Below the pieces are notes generated by a model, which saw only the letters and a program-made list of their open reading frames with translations, ran no database searches and was not told the DNA's origin. Positions 18,212 through 26,979 of a stretch of DNA of 48,472 bases are shown here, piece by piece (the first letter of the stretch is position 1; every line of letters begins with the position of its first letter). The DNA is from Bacteroidales bacterium (GTDB lineage Bacteria > Bacteroidota > Bacteroidia > Bacteroidales > Marinilabiliaceae). The DNA lies in contig JAKSLF010000021.1 in assembly GCA_024401355.1 (NCBI GenBank), positions 1-48,472 on the forward strand, given 5' to 3'. The position numbers and the translations under genes are program-made.

Positions 18212-20272
18212 TCATTTTGCCATTACCTTGAACGAACCATAGCCCTCTTTAGTCTTCACTCTTACTATTACGCATCCTCCATATCTGCTCATGTCCATCA
18301 CTACGCTCTCTCTGTTTCCACTCTCTTCCGAAGCTATCTTCCTGCCCATAATGTCGAAGATGTCTATCTTTTCCAAGTCCATGGCTTTTATTTCATAGTC
18401 GCTCTCCGATCTCTTTATCATCTTTATGTCACGACCTGCCGTCAATTCTCTGATGGCACTCTGTTTTACTTCCACATACTTCAAACCTATCATGATGTCC
18501 TGACTTTTCTCCAAGCCCATGTATGTCGCTTTCTTCCATTCTCCACCTACCTGGAATCTGCCCCATTCACCATCTGCATGATACAAGGCAATTGTGTCTG
18601 TCATATATGAACTGTCAAATATGATTCCAGCATATACATCACTGCTTACATTGATTTTGTCTGTCAGTTCCACGTATGTCTGCGACTCTCGTGCCATCGT
18701 GTTCGCCACTTTTGTTCTTGACAACAATTCACCTGGCTCACCATCTTTGCATTCCCAGATGGCTATGTCAAACGTGTTGCCTTTCGTGCCTATCACTTTC
18801 GGCATTATCATCATTCCCTGTATGACTTTTGTCGAACTTCCACCTATCGCTATTCTCTGAGCCAAGGCTGTCGTTCCACAATTATTGTAACCAGCCACAT
18901 ATCCTTTTTTGTCTGCCGGTCTGTCGCATTTCATGTCTGCTTCATTGTCAAGGCTGTATACGACTCCATATTTTTCGTCTGACAACCATGCTCCATCCAT
19001 CTTTTTGATGTTTTCATTGTCCGGTGACAAGTACACTTTCATCTCATCCCAACTTTTCGAAAGCATCGCATAATAGTCATTCACCGGTCTGGTACACGTT
19101 GCCGAACCTCCCGACAATGTTCCTATCACTTTGTTTTCCAGATTGAACAATGCACTTCCCGACGAACCACCTTCTGTAGCTCCAGCCTCCCATCTCTCTA
19201 TCAGCCAATGGCTCGCTTTGTCAAACGATTCACCACTATTTGTCTTGTCCATGTCGTATGTCGCTCCGGGGGTTGCCGATTTCGCTTTCGATATCTTTTT
19301 AACGTCTGCATTCGGATGATGTATGCAATAAACTTCTCCCGACACTGTGTTTGAAGTGACATCCCAACCGGCCCAATATGGCATGTGCTTCGACGATGGC
19401 GCTTTTTTCAATTTCAGCAGCATCATGTCTCGCGTTTCCAGTCTGATCAGCACTTTTTCTATCTCTAATGTCGCTGTCATCGATGTCGTTGGTGACAAAT
19501 TCTGGCATACCGGCGACTCAAAATTAAACAAGGCAGTTCCACCAACAAAGCTTCCGTCAAGCACGTGAGCTGCTGTCAATATATATGGTGCACCATCTTG
19601 TCGTGTGTTGTTCATCAATGTGCCTGTTCCGTATGAGTTACCATTGCTGCCTTTTACTATAAGTCTGCACACCGACTGTTTCGTCATCTCACTTATATCA
19701 TCACATGTGACGTTCACTTCACAATTTCCAGATGATCCATAGCCTGATTTCAAACTCCTACCATGTGACTGCTGGTGCTCAGGCAACGACCTGAATCCTA
19801 CGCTCACCATATCTATCTTGAAGTCGGCTTTGGCAATGTCTCGTCCTCTGACTTCTACTATTATGGAGTCTCCAGCCATCGGGAATGTCGATATTCTTCC
19901 GTCCGATGTCATGTCTTCCGAGGTATACATCTGATACTGCTCTCCGTCCGGCGAAGTTACTGTTATATGGTCGTCTTCCCCCATCTTCAAGCCCTTGATG
20001 TCTACCGACATGTTCAGTGCCCAGTCCGCTCTCAATCCTAGCATCCATCGGTATGTTCCATCACTTTTAACCTCCAGAACACCCGAATTGTCTATACAAA
20101 AGTCACTCTTATTGCTATTCGCAAATAATATATCTCTCCCTTTGCTTTCTGCATACACATAGCGAGCACTCTCAGTCGTTACCCAGTCGATTTCTTCAAC
20201 TGACGTCTGAGCCGTCACATCACTTGCTACTAGCATCAATGCGGCTATTGCTATATGTACTTTCTCAGTCAT
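18212..20272 (-). CDS. secreted trypsin-like serine protease with T9SS-type C-terminal domain
   Basis: The 686-residue protein has a signal peptide (IAIAALMLVASDVTAQ). A chymotrypsin-fold protease domain lies near residues 195-410. The triad is visible: H236 in LTAAHVLDG, D282 in TRDMMLLKLKK, S371 in EGGSSGSALF. The GTLMNNTRQDGAPYILT context resembles lysyl-endopeptidase-type (S1) proteases. The last ~75 residues (IDIFDIMGRKIA, then YGGCVIVRVKTKEGYGSFKV) look like a type A sorting domain of the type IX secretion system, so the enzyme is probably exported to the surface. Gaps of 19-21 nt to the AGCS gene and menA suggest one transcript. Specificity is not certain. Confidence 0.85.
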   Translation of the reverse strand: MTEKVHIAIAALMLVASDVTAQTSVEEIDWVTTESARYVYAESKGRDILFANSNKSDFCIDNSGVLEVKSDGTYRWMLGLRADWALNMSVDIKGLKMGEDDHITVTSPDGEQYQMYTSEDMTSDGRISTFPMAGDSIIVEVRGRDIAKADFKIDMVSVGFRSLPEHQQSHGRSLKSGYGSSGNCEVNVTCDDISEMTKQSVCRLIVKGSNGNSYGTGTLMNNTRQDGAPYILTAAHVLDGSFVGGTALFNFESPVCQNLSPTTSMTATLEIEKVLIRLETRDMMLLKLKKAPSSKHMPYWAGWDVTSNTVSGEVYCIHHPNADVKKISKAKSATPGATYDMDKTNSGESFDKASHWLIERWEAGATEGGSSGSALFNLENKVIGTLSGGSATCTRPVNDYYAMLSKSWDEMKVYLSPDNENIKKMDGAWLSDEKYGVVYSLDNEADMKCDRPADKKGYVAGYNNCGTTALAQRIAIGGSSTKVIQGMMIMPKVIGTKGNTFDIAIWECKDGEPGELLSRTKVANTMARESQTYVELTDKINVSSDVYAGIIFDSSYMTDTIALYHADGEWGRFQVGGEWKKATYMGLEKSQDIMIGLKYVEVKQSAIRELTAGRDIKMIKRSESDYEIKAMDLEKIDIFDIMGRKIASEESGNRESVVMDMSRYGGCVIVRVKTKEGYGSFKVMAK

Positions 20273-20291
20273 TCTACTCTACTCTTTCGCC

Positions 20292-21974
20292 TTATTTCTT
20301 ATACTCTTCCGACGACATGAATTTCTTCATCTCTTGCTTCATCTCCCTATGAAGTATCAGCAATCCTATAAGGTTCGGCATCGACATTAATACTATGCCT
20401 ATCGAGGCAACACTCCACACTATCGCGGTGTCTGTAAACGATCCGATAAAGAAGATTATCACGTACACCATCCTGAATGGCACTACCGATTTCGGACCCC
20501 AAATAAATACCGATGCTCTGTCACCATAATAGCTCCATGCTATTGTTGTAGAAAACGCAAACAACATCAACGACAATGCAACGATATACTGTCCAAAATC
20601 ACCAAACCAGCTAGATGAGAATGCCTTTATAGTCAAAGGTGCACTGTGCAATAGCGATTTTCCATACACCTCTATTTCATCACCCTTTTCTGTCTTTAGT
20701 GTTGGCACTCCTTCCGACACTTTAATCACTCCATCGTATGGCATTCCGACACTCATCACTTTCATCTCTTCTGCTACCGAATGTGCATGTATCACCATCA
20801 CTGCCGAGTCTGCTATCTGACCATTCTTGACCATCAGCATTCCGTCAAAATATTTGCTGGCGTCGGCCATCGCTCCCCTTATCTCGTCTGGTGTCTCGCT
20901 TATGCTGTTCAAAACTAGCATATCCGCCTGCTGAAATTTGTTCTCATATTTCTCATGCCACACTCCCGATGCTATTATCATCGTACCTGTTAGCATACAG
21001 ATGATTACTGTATCAATAAATGGTTCAAGCAATGCAACAAGTCCTTCTGCCGCTGGCTCTTCACACCTCGCTGCTGCATGAGCTATAGGTGCCGAACCCT
21101 GACCTGCCTCGTTCGAAAACAAGCCTCGGTTAACGCCTCGTGACAAAGCAAATGCCGCACTCGCTCCAACAAAGCCACCTACTGCCGACGGACCTGTCCA
21201 TATCTCCGAGAATATTGATATTATTCCTGGTATAATGTTGTCGTAATGATATATCACTACAACCAATGCTCCTACAAAGTATGCTATTCCCATTATTGGC
21301 ACAAGCTTCTCGGTCACTTTCACTATTCGCTTGATTCCACCCAATATCACAAGTGCCAATATCAATGCAAGTATTCCGCCAACTACCATCTGCGATATTC
21401 CAAATGTATTGAACATCGCTGATGATATGCTATTTACCTGAGGCAAACATCCTGTTCCAAATGCACCTACCAATGTGCATACCGCAAACAACATGGCTAT
21501 CCACTGCCCTGTCTTTATCACTTTGCCGTTCGACAATTTGATGTTTAGCCTCTCTCGCATGTAGAACATTGGACCACCTGCCATTGTTCCGTCTGGCAAC
21601 TTCACTCTATATTTATGCGACAAGGTTACTTCCACAAATTTTGTGGCCATACCTATCAATGCAGTTACCATCATCCAGAACAATGCTGCCGGACCACCAA
21701 GATGTATCGCCAATGCCACACCTGCTATGTTTCCCGTTCCTACTGTTCCCGACAATGCCGTAGCAAGTGCTTGAAAATGTGATGCATCACCTTCCGTGCC
21801 GTCTTTGTCATGCTTGCCCATGACTATTCTAACGGCTTTCTTGAAGAATCTTATCTGGGGAAATCCCAAATAAATAGTAAAAAACAAACCTGTTCCCAGC
21901 AATGTCGCAACAAATACTGGATGACCACTCAAATATGCATCTAACTCAACTATTATCTTTATTATTGTTTCCAT
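20292..21974 (-). CDS. alanine/glycine:cation symporter (AGCS family)
   Basis: The 560-residue membrane protein is a Na+ or H+ coupled amino-acid symporter of the AGCS/AlsT family. Signature segments include LSGTVGTGNIAGVALAIHLG (residues 74-93), GMATKFVEVTLSHKYR, GGPMFYMRERL, SRGVNRGLFSNEAGQGSAPI and a C-terminal GDRASVFIWG. Between two membrane segments (about residues 341-448) there is a soluble, hydrophilic insertion of about 105 residues that ordinary 450-residue AGCS proteins lack. The substrate is probably alanine or glycine by family. It lies 42 nt after lgt and 19 nt before the protease gene on the same strand. Confidence 0.9.
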   Translation of the reverse strand: METIIKIIVELDAYLSGHPVFVATLLGTGLFFTIYLGFPQIRFFKKAVRIVMGKHDKDGTEGDASHFQALATALSGTVGTGNIAGVALAIHLGGPAALFWMMVTALIGMATKFVEVTLSHKYRVKLPDGTMAGGPMFYMRERLNIKLSNGKVIKTGQWIAMLFAVCTLVGAFGTGCLPQVNSISSAMFNTFGISQMVVGGILALILALVILGGIKRIVKVTEKLVPIMGIAYFVGALVVVIYHYDNIIPGIISIFSEIWTGPSAVGGFVGASAAFALSRGVNRGLFSNEAGQGSAPIAHAAARCEEPAAEGLVALLEPFIDTVIICMLTGTMIIASGVWHEKYENKFQQADMLVLNSISETPDEIRGAMADASKYFDGMLMVKNGQIADSAVMVIHAHSVAEEMKVMSVGMPYDGVIKVSEGVPTLKTEKGDEIEVYGKSLLHSAPLTIKAFSSSWFGDFGQYIVALSLMLFAFSTTIAWSYYGDRASVFIWGPKSVVPFRMVYVIIFFIGSFTDTAIVWSVASIGIVLMSMPNLIGLLILHREMKQEMKKFMSSEEYKK

Positions 21975-22016
21975 CGATCGTGTTTAGCTCGCATTTTTCC
22001 TTTTTGTTTCCTATCT

Positions 22017-22829
22017 CTATTTAGTATGTTCCTTGTTCCATGCACGCCACAGGCACCATAGTCCAATTAATACAAATGGGATACTCAACAACTGTCCCAT
22101 GTTCATCACCATATCCGACTCAAAAGCTTCTTGGTCTGCCTTCACTGTCTCCACTAGCATTCTGAAACCAAACACCAGCACAAGGAATAGTCCGAAAATG
22201 ACTCCCTCTTTCTTGATGTAGTCTTTCTTCCAATACAGGAACGACAACAACAGGAACACTCCAAGATAGAACACAGCCTCATATATCTGGCTCGGATGAC
22301 GTGGTATCAAGGCAATGTCCGGATGCAATCTCAAGAATCTGAATGCCCATGGCAAGTCCGGATTACATGGCTGACCTACTATCTCCGAGTTCATCAGGTT
22401 GCCCATTCTGATAAAGAAACCCGACAATGCTACTACTATTACGATGTGGTCTAGCACCCACAAGTATGTCTTCTTGCTTACTTTCTTGTGGTAGATGTAA
22501 AGCGCTGTCAATATTCCTATCGCTCCACCATGACTGGCCAAACCACCTTCCCATACTTTGAATATCTCCAAAAGATGCTGTGAGTAATACTCCCAACCAT
22601 AGAAGAACACATGACCCAATCGCGCTCCTACAACGGTTCCTATGATTGTGTAGATAAATATTTTGTCCGCATAGTCTTCCGACAAACCCTGCTTCTTGAA
22701 CATCTTGGCTATAATCAGGTATCCCAACCAAAAGGCCAATGCAAAAAAGAGGCTGTAATAACGCACACCTAACGGACCCAGATGAAAAAACACCGGATCT
22801 ACATCCCAGTCTATGTATCCTAGTATCAT
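22017..22829 (-). CDS. lgt: prolipoprotein diacylglyceryl transferase
   Basis: Lgt adds diacylglycerol to the lipobox cysteine of prolipoproteins in the inner membrane. The family signatures are present: HGGAIGIL, the Lgt motif FFIRMGNLMNSEIVG with downstream DLPWAFRF, and HPSQIYEA. There are about seven membrane segments. The start is placed at the ATG at 22829 (MILGYIDWDVDPVFFHLGP, 270 aa) because this is where similarity to Lgt normally begins; an in-frame ATG 17 codons upstream (22880) gives a basic, non-homologous extension. AGCS and protease genes follow closely. Confidence 0.93.
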   Translation of the reverse strand: MILGYIDWDVDPVFFHLGPLGVRYYSLFFALAFWLGYLIIAKMFKKQGLSEDYADKIFIYTIIGTVVGARLGHVFFYGWEYYSQHLLEIFKVWEGGLASHGGAIGILTALYIYHKKVSKKTYLWVLDHIVIVVALSGFFIRMGNLMNSEIVGQPCNPDLPWAFRFLRLHPDIALIPRHPSQIYEAVFYLGVFLLLSFLYWKKDYIKKEGVIFGLFLVLVFGFRMLVETVKADQEAFESDMVMNMGQLLSIPFVLIGLWCLWRAWNKEHTK

Positions 22830-22874
22830 TGTGAGTAATTTAATACGTAGTTTATATAATCGACAAATTGACGA

Positions 22875-22946
22875 CTGCACCTTTTATATATGGTGCAGCC
22901 ATCAACTGTCCTTTTTTATTCTCTTTGCTACACCTTTTTTGTGTAG
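22875..22946. other. two inverted repeats between secA and lgt
   Basis: CTGCACC/GGTGCAG (22875-22898, 10-nt loop) and CTACAC/GTGTAG (22928-22946, 7-nt loop) lie between the secA stop and the lgt start. Neither is followed by a clear T-run on the minus strand, the direction of both genes; the second is followed by TTTT on the plus strand. They may form a weak secA terminator or a leader structure for lgt. Confidence 0.4.
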
Positions 22947-22969
22947 TTTTCTGCTATAATAAGAATTGA

Positions 22970-25900
22970 CTATTCTGTCACTTCCTTACCACAACACTGC
23001 TTATATTTCTTGCCAGATCCACATGGACATGGGTCGTTTCGACCTATGCGCTTCTCCACTTTGATTGGAGCTGTAACATGCTGCTGACCTGCGTTCTGCA
23101 TAGCTTCACGCTGTGCCTGCTGCTGACGTGCCATCTCTGCCATCTGCTGGTGCATTGCCTGCATCTTGGCCATTTCTGCCTGGCGACGCTCTGCCTCCAT
23201 CTGCATTCTGCGACGTGCGGCTTCCTGTGCTGCAGCAGCCTGCTCTGGGTCCTGTACTGGTATCGAAAGTCTTGACAATGATGTCACTACGTCATTGTTT
23301 ATCGACGATATCATAGCCTTGAAGAGGTTGAAAGACTCAAACTTGTATATCAACAATGGGTCCTTCTGCTCGTATGTAGCATTCTGTACTGATGTTCTCA
23401 GTTCGTCAAGCTGACGCAAATGCTCTCTCCATGCATCGTCTATCGTTACGAGCATTATCACTTTCTCAAATTCACTGATAAGCTCCTTGCCCTTCGACTC
23501 GTATGCTTTCTTCAAGTTAGTTGGTATCTGGAATACTCGCTTGCCATCTGTGATTGGCACTACGATATTCTTGTACCTTTCACCCTGCTGCTCAAATACT
23601 TGCTGTACTATTGGGTACGCTCTGTCTGCCAATGCCTGACACTTCTTCTGGAACGATTCCCATGCTGCTGTATAGAGCTTTTCTGCGAGTTCGTCTTCCG
23701 ACTTCTTCATCAACTCTTCGGCTGTGATTGGAGATTCTATTGCAAAGATCTTCAACACGTCAAGTCTGAACGATTCGAAGTCATTCGAACCTTTGTTCTC
23801 GCTTATCAATGCGTATGCTGTATCCTGCATCATGTTCATGATGTCGAGTTCCAAGCGCTCACCAAACAAGGCATGCTTTCTCTTGTTGTAGATTGCTTCA
23901 CGCTGCGAGTTCATCACGTCGTCATACTCAAGAAGTCTCTTTCGTATGCCGAAGTTGTTCTCCTCTACTTTGCGCTGTGCTCGTTCGATGGCTTTGGTCA
24001 TCATTCCATGCTGTATTGGCTCACCTTCCTGGAATCCTGCATGATCCATTATCTTGACCATTCTCTCCGAACCAAACAATCGCATGAGGTTGTCTTCAAG
24101 TGATACAAAGAACTGTGATGAACCTGGGTCTCCCTGACGACCAGCACGACCTCTCAACTGACGGTCTACTCGACGGCTCTCGTGACGCTCTGTACCGATA
24201 ATTGCCAAACCACCTGCAGCCTTTACTTCATCACTCAACTTGATATCCGTACCACGACCTGCCATGTTGGTTGCAATTGTTACTGCTCCCTTCTGACCTG
24301 CCAATGCTACGATTTCAGCCTCTTTCTGATGCAACTTCGCATTCAACACGTTGTGCTTGATGCCACGCATCTTCAACATTCGGCTCAACAATTCACTGAT
24401 ATCGACCGATGTCGTACCAACAAGTACCGGACGGTCCTGGTTGACCATCTTCACAATCTCTTCAATGACGGCATTATACTTCTCTTTTGTTGTCTTATAT
24501 ATAAGGTCGTCGTTGTCCTTTCGTGCTATAGGTCTATTTGTAGGGATTATGACTACATCAAGCTTATAGATGTTCCAGAACTCACCTGCCTCTGTTTCTG
24601 CCGTACCTGTCATGCCCGAGAGCTTGTGATACATTCTGAAGTAGTTCTGCAATGTGATTGTAGCGTATGTCTGCGTTGGAGCTTCTATCTTTACGTTCTC
24701 CTTCGCTTCAAGTGCCTGATGCAATCCGTCTGAATAACGGCGACCATCCATGATACGTCCTGTCTGCTCGTCTACAATAAGCACTTTGTTGTCCATAACT
24801 ACATACTCCTGATCTTTCTCAAAGAGCGTGTATGCTTTCAGCAACTGTGTCAATGTATGAACTCGCTCACTCTTTACTGAGTAGTTCTGCATGAGCTCGT
24901 TCTTCGCATTTATCTTCTCTTCGTCACTCATCTCGCTCTTCTCGATGTTGGCTATCTCTGTGCCTACATCTGGAAGTACGAAGAATTGTGGATCTTCTGA
25001 TGCTGATGTGAGTATGTCTATACCCTTGTCTGTGAGATCTACCGAGTTATGCTTTTCGTCTATCACGAAGAACAATGGCTCTGTCGCTATCGGCATGTTC
25101 TTGTTGTTCTCCTGCATGTAGTAGTTCTCTGTCTTCAGCAGGATTGCCTTGATGCCAGGCTCTGAAAGGAATTTGATGAGAGCTCTGTTCTTTGGCAGAC
25201 CTTTATATGCTCTAAACAATGCCAATGCACCTTCTTCCTGCTCTTCCTGCTTGTCGCTCTTCATCTTTGCTTTCGCGTCAGCAAGGAATTTTGTAACAAG
25301 TGTCTTCTGCTCCTCTACAAGTTTCGCAACTCGTGGCTTCAGCACATCAAACTGCTGATCCTGACGTTTGGCTACAGGACCACTGATGATAAGTGGTGTA
25401 CGGGCATCGTCTATCAATACCGAGTCAACCTCGTCGACTATCGCATAGTTATGTTTTCTCTGTACAAGTTCGCCAGGCTGAGTTGCACCATTGTCTCTCA
25501 AGTAGTCAAAGCCAAATTCGTTGTTCGTACCGAATGTAATGTCCGATGCGTATGCCTTACGACGCTCTGGAGAGTTTGGCTTGTGCTTGTCTATACAGTC
25601 TACCGACAATCCATGGAACTGATAGATTGGACCCATCCATTCCGAGTCTCGCTTCGAGAGGTAGTCGTTCACTGTCACGACATGTACACCTCGACCCGAC
25701 AATGCGTTGAGGAACACTGGCAATGTCGCTACAAGTGTCTTACCTTCACCTGTCGCCATCTCGGCTATCTTGCCCTGATGCAAAACTACACCACCAATGA
25801 GCTGCACGTCATAGTGGATCATAGCCCACTTCACCATCGTGCCACTCGCATTCCAGCTGTTCTTGTATATCGCTTTGTCTCCTTCTATGGTCACAAAGTC

Positions 25901-26335
25901 TTTGTCTACTGCCAACTGACGGTCAAATTCTGTTGCAGTAACTTCTATTGTCTCATTCTCGGTGAATCGACGTGCAGTATCCTTCATTATGGCAAATGCC
26001 TCTGGAAGTATCTCCGCAAGCTTCTCCTCTACTTTGTCATCTACTTTCTTCTCAAGGTCATCAATCTCCTTGTAGTTCTTCTCTTTTACGTAGATGTCAC
26101 AGTCTGTAGCTTCCGCCTCTGCCTTCAAGCTCTCTATTTTCTCAAGCTCTGGCTTGATATGCTCACGGATGTCAAGCTTTAACTGCTCTACTCTTGCTCG
26201 CAATTCATCGTTTGAAAGTTTCTCTATCGATGGATAGATTTCCTTAATCTTGGCTATGATAGGAGCTATCTCCTTCATATCCTTTTCATACTTGCTGCCG
26301 AATATCTTGGTAAGCAGCGAATTTAAAAATGACAT
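22970..26335 (-). CDS. secA: preprotein translocase ATPase SecA
   Basis: SecA drives protein export through SecYEG. The 1121-residue protein has the Walker A motif ATGEGKT (K199), the DEVD box of nucleotide-binding domain 1 ([18 protein letters not shown]), [40 protein letters not shown], and the C-terminal zinc-binding tail [18 protein letters not shown]. It is about 220 residues longer than E. coli SecA because of a charged N-terminal segment and an insertion near residues 330-480 ([13 protein letters not shown]), usual in Bacteroidetes. The Gln/Met/Ala-rich linker before the zinc tail is low complexity. No full promoter was recognised in the 96-nt gap upstream. Confidence 0.97.
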   Translation of the reverse strand: MSFLNSLLTKIFGSKYEKDMKEIAPIIAKIKEIYPSIEKLSNDELRARVEQLKLDIREHIKPELEKIESLKAEAEATDCDIYVKEKNYKEIDDLEKKVDDKVEEKLAEILPEAFAIMKDTARRFTENETIEVTATEFDRQLAVDKDFVTIEGDKAIYKNSWNASGTMVKWAMIHYDVQLIGGVVLHQGKIAEMATGEGKTLVATLPVFLNALSGRGVHVVTVNDYLSKRDSEWMGPIYQFHGLSVDCIDKHKPNSPERRKAYASDITFGTNNEFGFDYLRDNGATQPGELVQRKHNYAIVDEVDSVLIDDARTPLIISGPVAKRQDQQFDVLKPRVAKLVEEQKTLVTKFLADAKAKMKSDKQEEQEEGALALFRAYKGLPKNRALIKFLSEPGIKAILLKTENYYMQENNKNMPIATEPLFFVIDEKHNSVDLTDKGIDILTSASEDPQFFVLPDVGTEIANIEKSEMSDEEKINAKNELMQNYSVKSERVHTLTQLLKAYTLFEKDQEYVVMDNKVLIVDEQTGRIMDGRRYSDGLHQALEAKENVKIEAPTQTYATITLQNYFRMYHKLSGMTGTAETEAGEFWNIYKLDVVIIPTNRPIARKDNDDLIYKTTKEKYNAVIEEIVKMVNQDRPVLVGTTSVDISELLSRMLKMRGIKHNVLNAKLHQKEAEIVALAGQKGAVTIATNMAGRGTDIKLSDEVKAAGGLAIIGTERHESRRVDRQLRGRAGRQGDPGSSQFFVSLEDNLMRLFGSERMVKIMDHAGFQEGEPIQHGMMTKAIERAQRKVEENNFGIRKRLLEYDDVMNSQREAIYNKRKHALFGERLELDIMNMMQDTAYALISENKGSNDFESFRLDVLKIFAIESPITAEELMKKSEDELAEKLYTAAWESFQKKCQALADRAYPIVQQVFEQQGERYKNIVVPITDGKRVFQIPTNLKKAYESKGKELISEFEKVIMLVTIDDAWREHLRQLDELRTSVQNATYEQKDPLLIYKFESFNLFKAMISSINNDVVTSLSRLSIPVQDPEQAAAAQEAARRRMQMEAERRQAEMAKMQAMHQQMAEMARQQQAQREAMQNAGQQHVTAPIKVEKRIGRNDPCPCGSGKKYKQCCGKEVTE

Positions 26336-26431
26336 ATTCTGTTATTGTTTTTTTCAGATTATTTTTACCAGACTATTTGTGGCATTACACACTACATATA
26401 TTATATAAGCCACACTAACACTTTCTATGTG

Positions 26432-26857
26432 CTAGCAGCAAGGTCCGGCTCTCGGACTAACCGAGCTCAGCAGTATGTCGCCTCTCTTTTTGTCTGACTC
26501 TGGCGATTCCCATCCACGACTCTCTTCAGTCTCTGCAACTCTTGGCATCTCTTCGTATGTAGCCTCCGCTACTACTTGAGTCGTCTCCGATGTTCTGCTG
26601 TATGTTATATATGATATAGGTACTATCCTTATTATTGTGGCCAACTGGTGAGGTTGCACCCCACTCTGCTCCTGTTCAAGGAAAAATGTCAGCTTCTTTA
26701 GCTCTGGATCATTGCTCTCGTATGCCTCCGATGACATTACAACATGCCTCAGCAGGTCGGAAATGTTCACTTCCGCCATCGCTGGCTCGATGTTGTACAT
26801 CGTCAGCACTATTGATACACTAAGTATCCTGAAGCATATTTTATCCAGTTTTGCCAA
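26432..26857 (-). CDS. small secreted protein of unknown function
   Basis: The 141-residue product has an N-terminal hydrophobic stretch (FRILSVSIVLTMYNIEPAMA) that looks like a signal peptide with cleavage after AMA. The mature part is about 110 residues, acidic in the middle (ATYEEMPRVAETEESRG), and ends in the dipeptide Cys-Cys. I recognise no domain. A -7 box at 26898-26905 lies about 40 nt upstream of the start, which supports a real gene. It is separated from secA by 96 nt and from the phosphatase gene by 122 nt. Confidence 0.6.
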   Translation of the reverse strand: MAKLDKICFRILSVSIVLTMYNIEPAMAEVNISDLLRHVVMSSEAYESNDPELKKLTFFLEQEQSGVQPHQLATIIRIVPISYITYSRTSETTQVVAEATYEEMPRVAETEESRGWESPESDKKRGDILLSSVSPRAGPCC

Positions 26858-26897
26858 ACCTATTATTTATTATGTCACGATTTGTTAAAATCTTTTG

Positions 26898-26905
26898 CAA
26901 ATTTA
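26898..26905 (-). promoter_or_regulatory. -7 promoter box
   Basis: On the minus strand TAAATTTG matches TAnnTTTG and lies 41 nt before the start of the small secreted protein. No good TTTG is seen 19-20 nt further upstream. Confidence 0.4.
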
Positions 26906-26979
26906 ATAAGAATATTTCTTTCTATCGTTACACAACGCACTTTTTCTTTGCTTTCCATTAAATAATAGCATTTTTCGAC

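Noticed and set aside
22830-22880. Earlier start for lgt adding 17 residues
   Set aside because: The added stretch is basic and unlike Lgt; similarity begins at the ATG at 22829.
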